Assembly: GCA_046724395.1 (NCBI GenBank) | Contig: JBKOWM010000100.1 | Span: 1 to 19,471 of the forward strand | Origin: DATAEU01 sp046724395 | Lineage (GTDB): Bacteria; Actinomycetota; UBA4738; HRBIN12 | DNA: 19,471 bases | Direction of reading: 5' to 3' | Part shown: positions 1 to 6,921 of the stretch, one piece after another | Numbering within the stretch: position 1 is the stretch's first letter | Layout of the letters: each line of letters opens with the position of its first letter | Program-made: the position numbers and the translations under genes | Notes under the pieces: model-generated | What the model was told of the DNA's origin: nothing | What the model saw: only the letters and a program-made list of their open reading frames with translations | The model's database searches: none

Positions 1-6
1 TCGGCC

Positions 7-741
7 GTGGCGACGATCGCCCACATCTCGGATCCCCACGTCGGCTCTCCGTACTTCGTGCCGAACCTCATGAACCGCGTCATCGTCGAGCTGAACGAAC
101 TCGGCCCCGATGCCGTCATCTGCAGCGGCGATCTCACGAACGAGGGCTACCGGCAGGAGTTCAAGAACTGGATGGCCTATGCGGAGCGCATCGAGGCGCC
201 TCTGTACACCGTCCCGGGAAACCACGATGCGCGCAACGTGGGGTATCTCCACTTCGAGGAGCTGATCGGTCCCCGGCGTTGGGCGGCGGACGTCGCCGGC
301 ATTCGGATCGTGGGTGCCGATTCCAGCGAGCCGGACCTCAACGAAGGGCAGATCGGGCGCGAGCAATACGAATGGCTCCGGGAGGAGTTCGATGTGGGCG
401 CCGACCTCAAGGTGTTCGCCCTCCACCATCACCTGCTCCCGGTACCCGGCACCGGCCGAGAGCGCAGCATCGTTGCCGATGCGGGCGACCTGCTCGAGGT
501 GCTGATCGCCGCGGGCGTGAACATCGTGCTCTCCGGGCACAAGCACGTTCCGTACGTGTGGCGGCTGGAGGACCTGTACGTGGCGAACGCCGGCACGGTC
601 TCGTCGCTGCGCCTCCGCGGATATACGAAGCCGTGCTACAACGTCCTGCGGTTCGAGGGTGACGAGGTGATGATCACCCGTCGGTTCCCGTTCGGCGGCG
701 ACAACGTGATCGCACACTTCTCCCTGTCGACGGGCGAGTAG
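7..741 (+). CDS. Calcineurin-like metallophosphoesterase (class III cyclic-nucleotide phosphodiesterase-like)
   Basis: A 244-residue binuclear-metal phosphoesterase, predicted cytoplasmic because no signal peptide or membrane segment is visible. The family motifs appear in order: D-P-H at residues 9-11, G-D at 41-42, G-N-H-D at 71-74, a triple histidine at 140-142 and G-H-K-H at 177-180, so the metal site looks complete. Family members hydrolyse phosphodiesters or phosphomonoesters (CpdA/Icc-type cAMP phosphodiesterase, Rv0805, YfcE-like); the substrate cannot be read from sequence. The GTG start at 7 puts the first strand directly before the D-x-H motif as is usual, but the frame stays open to the window edge, so an upstream start is possible. 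It lies 87 bases before cpgS on the same strand. A role in turning over cyclic 2,3-diphosphoglycerate is inference from that position only. Confidence 0.88.
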   Translation: MATIAHISDPHVGSPYFVPNLMNRVIVELNELGPDAVICSGDLTNEGYRQEFKNWMAYAERIEAPLYTVPGNHDARNVGYLHFEELIGPRRWAADVAGIRIVGADSSEPDLNEGQIGREQYEWLREEFDVGADLKVFALHHHLLPVPGTGRERSIVADAGDLLEVLIAAGVNIVLSGHKHVPYVWRLEDLYVANAGTVSSLRLRGYTKPCYNVLRFEGDEVMITRRFPFGGDNVIAHFSLSTGE

Positions 742-815
742 TTCCAACGCACCTTCGAGCCACCGGTCCAGCCGGCGGCGGCCCACGCGGACGACTGATC
801 GCCCCCCGAGGGAAC

Positions 816-820
816 GGAGG
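816..820 (+). promoter_or_regulatory. Ribosome binding site of cpgS
   Basis: GGAGG lies 8 bases before the ATG at 829 and fixes the start of the synthetase gene. No convincing -10/-35 pair was seen in the 742-828 gap, so the gene may be co-transcribed with the phosphoesterase. Confidence 0.7.
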
Positions 821-828
821 ACCGCCGC

Positions 829-2154
829 ATGAGGGTCGTCGCGCTCGTCGACGGTGAGCACTACCCGTCCGTGACGCGGTGGGGGATCGACGTCGCGCGC
901 GGCGCCGGTCTCGACACCGTCGCGGCTCTGTTCCTCGGCGGGACGGAGAAGCTGACGGCCGCGGGGTTGCCGGATATCGGCATCCGGGTCGTCGAGGTCG
1001 GCGTCGATGCGGCACGTGCACTCTCCCGGGCGATCGATGAGCTTCGTCCCGACGCCGTCCTGGATCTGTCCGACGATCCCGTGCTGTCGACCGACGATCG
1101 CCTGCTGCTGGTGTCCGTAGCGCTCTCCAAGGGCGTCAGCTACCTCGGCGGCGACTTTCGATTCGATCCGCCCATCACGGAGCCTCGGCTCGAGGTCCCG
1201 ACCGTGGCGGTGATCGGCACCGGCAAGCGCACGGGCAAGACGGCGGTGGCCGGGCACACGGCGCGCAGGGCCGAGCGCCGAGGGCTTCGCCCCGCCATCG
1301 TCGCGATGGGCCGCGGTGGCCCCGCCGAGGCGACGTCGGTCTCCGCCGGCGGCCTCGGCCTCGCCGACCTCACAGCCGTGGTCGAGCGCGGCGAGCACGC
1401 CGCCTCCGACTATCTCGAGGACGCGGTCACCACCGGCGTCGCGACGGTGGGCGCAAGACGCGTGGGCGGCGGCCTGGCGGGAGCGCCGTTCGCGACCAAC
1501 GTGGCGGAAGCCGCGGGGGTCGCCGTCGGTCAGGGAGCCGGTCTCGTCGTGCTCGAGGGGAGCGGCTCCTCCGTGCCCACCGTGCCGTGGGATGCCGGCG
1601 TGCTCGTGGTGCCGGCGTCGACCGCCGCCTCACGGCTGGCGGCCGGCCTCGGCCGCTATCGACTGTTGCTATCGGACCTGGTCGTCATTACAATGGGTCG
1701 GAGCCCACAGGCCGGGCCCGAGAACCTCTCCGCTCTGCGATCCCTCGTCCAGCGAACCCGCGATGACGCCCGGCTCATCGTTACGGACTTCGAACCGGTG
1801 CCGCTGGCCGATGTGCAGGGTAGGGACGCGTTCTTCGCCACAACGGCTTCGCCCGCGACAGCCGAAAGGCTGGTCGCCTCGATCGAGGCGCGCTGGGGAT
1901 GCCGGGTGGTCGGGTGGAGCGCCCGCCTGGGCGACCGCGCCGGGCTGGCACGGGACATGGATGAGGTGGAGGGGTTCGACGTGCTCCTCACGGAGCTCAA
2001 GGCCGCGGCGGTTGACGTCGCGGCGCGGCGCGCCGAGGCGGCCGGCGCGGGCGTCGTTTTCGTCGACAACCGCCCCGTCGGCATCGACGTCGACGTGGAC
2101 GAGGAGATCGACCGCGTGATCGAGATGGCGGTCGAGCGCGGCGCGACGCGATGA
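829..2154 (+). CDS. cpgS: Cyclic 2,3-diphosphoglycerate synthetase
   Basis: A 441-residue protein resembling archaeal CpgS over its whole length. This ATP-dependent enzyme closes the intramolecular phosphoanhydride of 2,3-diphosphoglycerate to make cyclic 2,3-diphosphoglycerate. Visible landmarks are V-D-G-E-H-Y-P at 7-13, L-D-L-S-D at 78-82, a P-loop G-T-G-K-R-T-G-K-T at 130-138, M-G-R-G-G-P at 160-165, E-H-A-A-S-D at 189-194, L-E-G-S-G at 242-246 and T-E-L-K-A-A-A-V-D-V at 388-397. All are places where the methanogen enzyme, as I remember it, is conserved. Length is close to the archaeal protein (about 460 residues). The next gene encodes the kinase that supplies its substrate, joined by an ATGA overlap. 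Base composition matches the neighbours, so there is no sign of recent transfer. Function is strong by homology; product formation in this organism is inferred. Confidence 0.9.
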   Translation: MRVVALVDGEHYPSVTRWGIDVARGAGLDTVAALFLGGTEKLTAAGLPDIGIRVVEVGVDAARALSRAIDELRPDAVLDLSDDPVLSTDDRLLLVSVALSKGVSYLGGDFRFDPPITEPRLEVPTVAVIGTGKRTGKTAVAGHTARRAERRGLRPAIVAMGRGGPAEATSVSAGGLGLADLTAVVERGEHAASDYLEDAVTTGVATVGARRVGGGLAGAPFATNVAEAAGVAVGQGAGLVVLEGSGSSVPTVPWDAGVLVVPASTAASRLAAGLGRYRLLLSDLVVITMGRSPQAGPENLSALRSLVQRTRDDARLIVTDFEPVPLADVQGRDAFFATTASPATAERLVASIEARWGCRVVGWSARLGDRAGLARDMDEVEGFDVLLTELKAAAVDVAARRAEAAGAGVVFVDNRPVGIDVDVDEEIDRVIEMAVERGATR

Positions 2155-3155
2155 CCCATTCAGATCGGGAGCCCAGACACGAGATGACGAGGGAGCCGCG
2201 CAGCCCGTACATCCTGATCTCGGGTCGCGAGACCGGGCTGCCCTATTCGAAGGGGCTGATGGCTTCACAGGTGACGGTGACGGGCCTCTCGCCGTTTCGG
2301 GCGTACGAGGTCGCCGAGGCGATCGAGGACCGGCTCGTTCGAAGCGCGCGAGACTCGATCTCGGTCGAGGATCTCGACGAGCTCACCGCGGACGTGATCG
2401 ACGAGTTGGCCGGCGACCGGTACGCCAGGAACTTCCGCCGCTGGCGCGAGGTCGAGGCGCTCGAGACCCCGCTCGTCGTGCTGATCGGCGGGACGACTGG
2501 CGTCGGCAAATCCACGCTGGCGACGCAGCTTGCGGCGCGGCTCGGGATCGTGCGCGTCGTCGCGACCGATGCCGTCCGGGAGGTCATGCGGGCGATGTTG
2601 TCGGATCGTCTGATGCCGACCCTTCACCGCTCCTCGTTCGAGGCCGGTGAGGCGCTGCGCGAGCCCGAGCGCGATGCGGTGGTGGTCGGATTCCGCGAGC
2701 AGACCGCGGCCGTCACCGTGGGCGTGGGCGCGCTCCTGAGGCGCGCCGCCGTTGAGGGGATGAGCATGATCATCGAGGGGGCGCACGTCGTCCCGGGGTT
2801 CGTCGACGCGGCGTCGCCGACCAACGCCATCGTCGCCGTTCCGGTCGTCGTGACGGTGGAGGAGGAGGACGTTCATCGCACGCACTTCCTGGCCCGCTCG
2901 GCCGATCATGCTGGGCGCCCCGCGACGCGCTACCTGGAGGGATTCGACAGCATCCGGCGGGTACAGCGGTACATCAAGAGCCAGGCGCTCTCGCACGGGG
3001 TTCCGGTGATTCCCAACTACAACTTCGATCAGACGCTCGCCGCGCTCCTGGACCTCGTGATGGAGCGCGTCACGGAGCGGGCGGCAGAAGCAGGCAGCGT
3101 CGCGGCGGCGGGAGCCAGGAAAGGCGGGAGCCAGGAAAGGATGACGGCATCATGA
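2151..3155 (+). CDS. 2-phosphoglycerate kinase with N-terminal ATP-cone
   Basis: A 334-residue kinase predicted to phosphorylate 2-phosphoglycerate with ATP to 2,3-diphosphoglycerate, the step before CpgS. Residues about 18-90 look like an ATP-cone regulatory domain (P-Y-S-K-G-L at 31-36, then G-L-S-P-F-R-A-Y-E-V-A at 45-55), as in archaeal 2-phosphoglycerate kinases. The kinase domain follows, with Walker A G-G-T-T-G-V-G-K-S-T at 113-122, a T-D-x-x-R-E-V-M-R stretch shortly after it and I-I-E-G-A-H-V-V-P-G further on, all hallmarks of this family. The ATG overlaps the cpgS stop (ATGA), so the two are translationally coupled. The C-terminal tail (about residues 305-334) is low complexity and contains a 16-base tandem duplication. 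The ATP-cone suggests allosteric control by adenine nucleotides (family knowledge). Confidence 0.88.
   Translation: MTHSDREPRHEMTREPRSPYILISGRETGLPYSKGLMASQVTVTGLSPFRAYEVAEAIEDRLVRSARDSISVEDLDELTADVIDELAGDRYARNFRRWREVEALETPLVVLIGGTTGVGKSTLATQLAARLGIVRVVATDAVREVMRAMLSDRLMPTLHRSSFEAGEALREPERDAVVVGFREQTAAVTVGVGALLRRAAVEGMSMIIEGAHVVPGFVDAASPTNAIVAVPVVVTVEEEDVHRTHFLARSADHAGRPATRYLEGFDSIRRVQRYIKSQALSHGVPVIPNYNFDQTLAALLDLVMERVTERAAEAGSVAAAGARKGGSQERMTAS
3107..3138 (+). repeat. Two tandem copies of a 16-base unit
   Basis: The unit ggcgggagccaggaaa occurs at 3107-3122 and again at 3123-3138, exactly. It lies in the last codons of the kinase gene. Because 16 is not a multiple of three, the duplication changes the reading frame of the tail. 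The second copy also supplies the purine-rich stretch before the transaldolase start. Confidence 0.85.
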
Positions 3156-3817
3156 GGTTGTTCCTCGACACGGCAAGCATCGACGACATCCGCGAGGTCA
3201 ACTCGTGGGGCGTCCTGTCCGGCGTGACGACGAACCCGAGCCTCGTCGGCAAGGAGCACCGCAATCCCGAGGAGGTCTGGAAGACGATCCTCGAGGAGGT
3301 GCACGGCGACGTCTCGCTCGAGACCACGGAGCCGGAGGCCGATGCGATGTACAAGCAAGGCGTCGAGCTGGCCCAGAAGGGACCGAACGCGGTCGTCAAG
3401 GTCCCGATGACGCCCGACGGGCTCAAGGCGGGCCGCCGACTGACCGACGAGGGAATCAGGATCAACGTAACGCTCGTGTTCTCGCCGGCGCAGGCGATCC
3501 TCGCCGCCGAGGTCGGCGCGTACATCGTTTCGCCGTTTATCGGGCGCATAGACGACGCGGCCGCCGACGGGATGCACGCGCTTCGGCAGATCTGCGAGAT
3601 CTACGACGTTCAGGGGTATGAGACCGAGGTCCTCGCGGCGTCGCTCCGACACCCCATGCACGTCGTTGACGCGGCGCTCGCGGGCGCGGACATCGCGACT
3701 CTGCCATACGACGTGTTCACAAAACTGGTGAAGCATCCGCTGACCGACGTCGGACTGAAGCGGTTCGGCGCGGACTGGGAAGCCCTCCAGACAGAACTGA
3801 CGAAGGGAGGGGCCTAG
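3152..3817 (+). CDS. tal: Small transaldolase (TalC/Fsa-type fold)
   Basis: A 221-residue class I aldolase-fold enzyme. Transaldolase moves a dihydroxyacetone unit between sedoheptulose 7-phosphate and glyceraldehyde 3-phosphate in the non-oxidative pentose phosphate pathway. The Schiff-base lysine is Lys83 in V-V-K-V-P-M-T (81-87). Other signature stretches are T-T-N-P-S-L at 26-31, N-V-T-L-V-F at 105-110 and G-R-I-D-D at 131-135. At the two positions that separate true transaldolases from fructose 6-phosphate aldolase (Gln59 and Tyr131 in E. coli FsaA), this protein has Glu57 and Phe129, favouring transaldolase activity. The ATG overlaps the kinase stop (ATGA). The rho start follows directly after the stop codon. 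Length is normal for the family. Confidence 0.92.
   Translation: MRLFLDTASIDDIREVNSWGVLSGVTTNPSLVGKEHRNPEEVWKTILEEVHGDVSLETTEPEADAMYKQGVELAQKGPNAVVKVPMTPDGLKAGRRLTDEGIRINVTLVFSPAQAILAAEVGAYIVSPFIGRIDDAAADGMHALRQICEIYDVQGYETEVLAASLRHPMHVVDAALAGADIATLPYDVFTKLVKHPLTDVGLKRFGADWEALQTELTKGGA
3804..3812 (+). promoter_or_regulatory. Ribosome binding site deciding the TTG start of rho
   Basis: The purine run AGGGAGGGG overlaps the end of the transaldolase gene and lies about 6-7 bases before TTG at 3818. The next in-frame ATG (3833) is more than 20 bases away, so the TTG start directly after the TAG stop is preferred. Confidence 0.65.
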
Positions 3818-5536
3818 TTGGCACCCGAAACGATGGAACGGAGCGCACTCGAGGGCAAGGTTTCCTCGGAGCTCCACGCGCTGGCGGACGACCTCGGCCT
3901 TCCCGGCCACCAGCGACTCAAGAAGGCCGAGCTGATCGACCGCATTCTCGAACACACGAACGGAGCGGTGTCGAACGGTGAACGCACTGCTCCGGGCGCC
4001 GGCACGGCGGACGAGACGGTCCGCGCCGACTCGGGGGGCACATCCGCGCCGATGACGACCCCGGTTGATGCGGCGACGGCACAGTCCACGACGACGGCAC
4101 AGTCCACGACGACGGCCGAGTCCACGACGACGGCCGAACGCAATGGCGACGCGGGTGGACGGGTCGACGCTCCCCCCGAGCGGTCGTCCGCGCCGCGAAC
4201 CGACGACCGGGTGCGCGACGGCGATCGTGTTCGCGACGACCGGCCGGCCCGGGAGGATCGCACACCGCGAGATGTCGTGCGCCAGGACCGTCCAGACGGC
4301 CGACCCGACGGTGGTCGAGGACCGGACGGCGGACGCCGCCGGCTCTCGCGCGAGGAGCGCCGCCGGCAGCGCGAGGACCGCCGGCAGCGAGAGATGGAGA
4401 TGCGTGAGGAGGAGATCGCGTCGGCTCCCACGGCGACCGGGCTTCTCGACATCCTGCCCGAGGGATACGGCTTCCTTCGCACCGGCGGCTACCTGCCGGG
4501 GCCGACAGACATCTATGTCTCGTTGTCGCAGGTGCGGCGGTTCATGCTCCGCAAGGGCGACACCGTCACGGGCAAGGTCCGTCAGCCGAAGGACAACGAG
4601 AAGTACTGGGCGCTGCTGCAGATCGAAACCGTGAACGGGCTCGACCCGCAGGCGGCCCAGCAGCGGCCGCAGTTCGACAAGCTGACGCCGCTGTTTCCCG
4701 ACGAGCGGTTCCGGCTGGAAACGGGGCCGACGGACGCGACCGGGCGGATCATCGACATGATCGCGCCGATCGGCAAGGGCCAGCGCGGAATGGTCGTCTC
4801 GCCTCCGAAGGCGGGCAAAACCACCGTCCTGAAGAACATCGCGAACGGAATCATCCAGTCGAGCCCCGAGACTCACCTCATGGTCCTGCTCGTCGACGAG
4901 CGGCCCGAGGAGGTCACGGACTGGCAGCGGACGGTGCAGCCGGCCGAGGTCGTGTACTCGACCTTCGACAAGCCACCGGACCAGCACATCCAGGTGACCG
5001 AGCTCGTCCTCGAGCGCGCCAAGCGGCTGGCCGAGACGGGCCAGGACGTCGCGATCATTCTCGACTCGATCACCCGGCTCGCCCGCGCCTACAACCTGGC
5101 GGCGCCCGCCTCTGGCAAGATCCTGTCGGGCGGCATCGACTCGACGGCGCTCTATCCGCCCCGGCGCTTCTTCGGCGCCGCGCGGAATATCGAGGAGGGC
5201 GGAAGCGTCACGATCATCGCCAGCGCCCTCGTCGAGACGGGATCCCGAATGGACGAGGGGATCTTCGAGGAGTTCAAGGGCACGGGCAACATGGAGATCC
5301 GGCTCGACCGCCAGCTCGCCGAGAAGCGCATCTTCCCGGCGATCAACGTCGAGGCGTCGAGCACCCGGAAGGAGGAGCTGCTGCTGCCGGCCGGGGAGCT
5401 CGCGCTCGTGTGGCGGCTGCGCCGGGTGCTCCACGCGCTCGAGCCGGCGGCCGCGCTCGAACTCCTCGTCGACAAGATCCGCGCGACGAAGTCCAACGAC
5501 CAGTTCTTGAAGGAGATCGCCAAGGCCCCCGCGTAG
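3818..5536 (+). CDS. rho: Transcription termination factor Rho
   Basis: Hexameric RNA-dependent ATPase that terminates transcription. The 572 residues exceed E. coli Rho (419) because of an insert. Residues about 10-46 form the Rho N-terminal helical domain. Residues about 50-200 are a disordered insert, first Thr/Ser/Ala-rich with a hexapeptide repeat near 86-106, then Arg/Asp-rich. Residues about 207-275 are the cold-shock-like RNA-binding domain (I-L-P-E-G-Y-G-F-L at 212-220). The ATPase follows, with Walker A S-P-P-K-A-G-K-T-T at 328-336, D-E-R-P-E-E-V-T at 360-367 and Walker B I-I-L-D-S-I-T-R at 413-420. Such inserts are known in actinobacterial Rho and add RNA-binding surface. The gene starts at TTG directly after the transaldolase stop, so it is likely read from the upstream operon at least in part. 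Confidence 0.97.
   Translation: MAPETMERSALEGKVSSELHALADDLGLPGHQRLKKAELIDRILEHTNGAVSNGERTAPGAGTADETVRADSGGTSAPMTTPVDAATAQSTTTAQSTTTAESTTTAERNGDAGGRVDAPPERSSAPRTDDRVRDGDRVRDDRPAREDRTPRDVVRQDRPDGRPDGGRGPDGGRRRLSREERRRQREDRRQREMEMREEEIASAPTATGLLDILPEGYGFLRTGGYLPGPTDIYVSLSQVRRFMLRKGDTVTGKVRQPKDNEKYWALLQIETVNGLDPQAAQQRPQFDKLTPLFPDERFRLETGPTDATGRIIDMIAPIGKGQRGMVVSPPKAGKTTVLKNIANGIIQSSPETHLMVLLVDERPEEVTDWQRTVQPAEVVYSTFDKPPDQHIQVTELVLERAKRLAETGQDVAIILDSITRLARAYNLAAPASGKILSGGIDSTALYPPRRFFGAARNIEEGGSVTIIASALVETGSRMDEGIFEEFKGTGNMEIRLDRQLAEKRIFPAINVEASSTRKEELLLPAGELALVWRLRRVLHALEPAAALELLVDKIRATKSNDQFLKEIAKAPA
4081..4134 (+). repeat. 18-base in-frame tandem repeat inside rho
   Basis: Three units: acagtccacgacgacggc twice without change, then a third copy differing in its first two bases, with a partial copy continuing after it. 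They encode repeats of Ala-Gln/Glu-Ser-Thr-Thr-Thr in the disordered insert. In-frame length change would be tolerated there. Confidence 0.85.
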
Positions 5537-5547
5537 GGGCCCGGAGG

Positions 5548-5594
5548 GTGGGGGTGAAGAGCAAGCGCGAAGGGCGTGAGCGATAGCCCCCACG
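5548..5594 (+). repeat. Hairpin-forming dispersed repeat, copy A
   Basis: Begins 11 bases after the rho stop. GTGGGGG (5548-5554) pairs with CCCCCAC (5587-5593), giving a 7-bp stem plus a wobble pair around a 30-base loop. The 40-base core 5555-5594 closely matches 10329-10368, sharing TGAAGA, AGCGCGAAG, GAGCG, TAGCC and CCACG blocks in the same order. No T-run follows, so it is not a classical intrinsic terminator, though it could stall polymerase or protect the 3' end. Confidence 0.6.
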
Positions 5595-5605
5595 CAGGGT
5601 GGCAA

Positions 5606-5611
5606 GGGGAG
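5606..5611 (+). promoter_or_regulatory. Ribosome binding site of rpmE
   Basis: GGGGAG lies 8 bases before ATG 5620. This, and the conserved M-K-x-G-I-H-P start of L31, favours 5620 over an in-frame GTG at 5599. Confidence 0.65.
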
Positions 5612-5619
5612 ACAAGCCG

Positions 5620-5898
5620 ATGAAGCAGGGGATCCATCCGGAGTACCGCATCGCTACCGTGCACTGCGCGTGCGGCAATACGTTCCAGACGCGTTCGACG
5701 AAGTCCGAGCTACGGGTCGAGGTCTGCTCCAACTGCCATCCCTTCTACACCGGGAAGCAGAAACTCCTCGACGCGGGGGGTCGGGTGGAGCGGTTCCAGC
5801 GGAAGTACGCGAACCGTCCGCAGCCGACGCGCTCCCCGGTCGCCGAGGCGCAGGCCACGACGCGAGACGCGGCCGCGGCCGAGCAGGCCGACGCCTGA
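5620..5898 (+). CDS. rpmE: 50S ribosomal protein L31, zinc-ribbon form
   Basis: A 92-residue ribosomal protein of the large subunit that bridges the two subunits near the central protuberance. It starts M-K-Q-G-I-H-P-E-Y as the family does. Cys16 and Cys18 (C-x-C) and Cys36 and Cys39 (C-x-x-C) form the zinc site, so this is the C+ type, which cells often replace with a cysteine-free paralogue under zinc shortage. The core ends near residue 64; the Ala/Thr/Arg-rich tail makes it longer than the usual 66-80 residues. rho followed by rpmE is a conserved actinobacterial pair. No Zur-like palindrome was seen upstream. Confidence 0.96.
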   Translation: MKQGIHPEYRIATVHCACGNTFQTRSTKSELRVEVCSNCHPFYTGKQKLLDAGGRVERFQRKYANRPQPTRSPVAEAQATTRDAAAAEQADA

Positions 5899-5912
5899 CC
5901 CGGGCTCGCACC

Positions 5913-6878
5913 GTGAGGGAGCGCGCGCCGGCGCACCCGCGTCACTCCTACGGCGGACAGGCCGTGATGGAGGGCGTCATGATGCGCGGGCGCGACGTCT
6001 GGGCGATCGCCGTTCGCCGACCGGACGAGACGATCCATCTGGAGTCGCATCCGATCCGGTCGATTGCGGATCGATACCGCATCCTGCGAAGGCCCGGGTT
6101 CCGCGGGGTGATCGCGCTCGGACAAGCGATCACGATCGGATTCCGCGCGCTGTCGGTCTCCGCAACACAGGCGTCTCCGGACGAGGAGCAGCTCTCCTCG
6201 CGGCAGATGGCACTCTCGATGGGCGTCGCGTTCGTCGTATTCATCGGGATCTTCATCGTCGCGCCCGCGGTCGCGTTCCGCTGGGTCGGCGGCCACGTCG
6301 GCTCGAGCGTCGCCGTGAACGTTCTCGAAGGCCTCTTCCGCGTCGCGCTCTTCCTCGCGTACCTCGTGCTGATCGGTCGCACTCGCGAGATCCGGCGCGT
6401 GTTCGAGTACCACGGCGCCGAGCACAAGACGATCGCCGCCTACGAACACGATGAGCCGCTCACGCCGGACATCGTCGACCGGTACTCGACGCTCCACGTT
6501 CGGTGCGGGACGAACTTCCTGTTGATCGTCATGATCCTTACGATTCTGGTCTTCGCGCTGTTCGGTGACCCGGGAATCTGGTGGCGGATCGGCTCGCGCA
6601 TCGTCGCGATCCCGCTCATCGCGGGCGTCGCCTACGAGTTGCTGCGCCTCGGCGCTCGATTCGAGGGGTCGGGCGTCATGCGCACCTTGATGGCTCCCGG
6701 ACTATGGCTCCAGAAGATCACGACGCAGCCGCCCGACCGGTCGCAGATCGAGGTGGCGATTTCGGCGTTTCGCGAGGTGCTCCGGGCCGAGACCGCCGGC
6801 GATCCCGAACCGTCGCCGCAGGTCGCGAGCGCAAGATCGGTCCCTTCGACTCGTTGCATCCCGGGCCCCGAGGCTTAA
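5913..6878 (+). CDS. DUF1385 family membrane protein
   Basis: A 321-residue protein of unknown function that often lies next to rpmE and prfA. The N-terminal family signature G-G-Q-A-V-M-E-G-V-M-M-R spans 14-25. Hydrophobic segments near 101-123, 138-155, 202-218 and 229-247 suggest four membrane helices. Between helices 2 and 3 are Y-H-G-A-E-H-K (166-172) and H-V-R-C-G-T-N-F (195-202), with conserved His, Glu and Cys that could bind a metal or do chemistry. The GTG at 5913 is chosen because it leaves a short lead before the signature and follows the rpmE stop by 14 bases. The frame is open further upstream over rpmE, but that part is a shadow. No clear Shine-Dalgarno sequence. Function is not known and I do not assign one. 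Confidence 0.88.
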   Translation: MRERAPAHPRHSYGGQAVMEGVMMRGRDVWAIAVRRPDETIHLESHPIRSIADRYRILRRPGFRGVIALGQAITIGFRALSVSATQASPDEEQLSSRQMALSMGVAFVVFIGIFIVAPAVAFRWVGGHVGSSVAVNVLEGLFRVALFLAYLVLIGRTREIRRVFEYHGAEHKTIAAYEHDEPLTPDIVDRYSTLHVRCGTNFLLIVMILTILVFALFGDPGIWWRIGSRIVAIPLIAGVAYELLRLGARFEGSGVMRTLMAPGLWLQKITTQPPDRSQIEVAISAFREVLRAETAGDPEPSPQVASARSVPSTRCIPGPEA

Positions 6879-6881
6879 CAT
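6854..6881 (+). promoter_or_regulatory. Possible promoter of the DivIVA-type gene
   Basis: TTGCAT (6854-6859), a 16-base spacer and TAACAT (6876-6881) overlap the DUF1385 stop codon. The start codon is 40 bases further on, with a good Shine-Dalgarno sequence, as expected for a leadered transcript. The -35 match is weak. Confidence 0.35.
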
Positions 6882-6921
6882 TGGCCGCCAGGCCCTTCCC
6901 CGATCCCCAGGAGGCTTCCCG

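Noticed and set aside
4081..4134. Regular 18-base repeats considered as a CRISPR fragment.
   Set aside because: Units are contiguous without spacers, in frame inside rho, and encode a low-complexity peptide.
5525..5540. GCCCC/GGGGC hairpin over the rho stop codon as an intrinsic terminator.
   Set aside because: Only five base pairs and no T-run; such pairings are frequent by chance at this GC content.
3029..5605. An 858-codon open frame on the minus strand antisense to tal and rho.
   Set aside because: It mirrors the codon pattern of the plus-strand genes in GC-rich DNA. The translation is Arg/Leu/Val/Asp-rich with no family motif, and rho and tal on the plus strand are certain.
5670..5912. 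In-frame upstream extension of the DUF1385 gene across rpmE.
   Set aside because: The extension is a shadow of rpmE in another frame and has no DUF1385 similarity; GTG 5913 gives a normal start.
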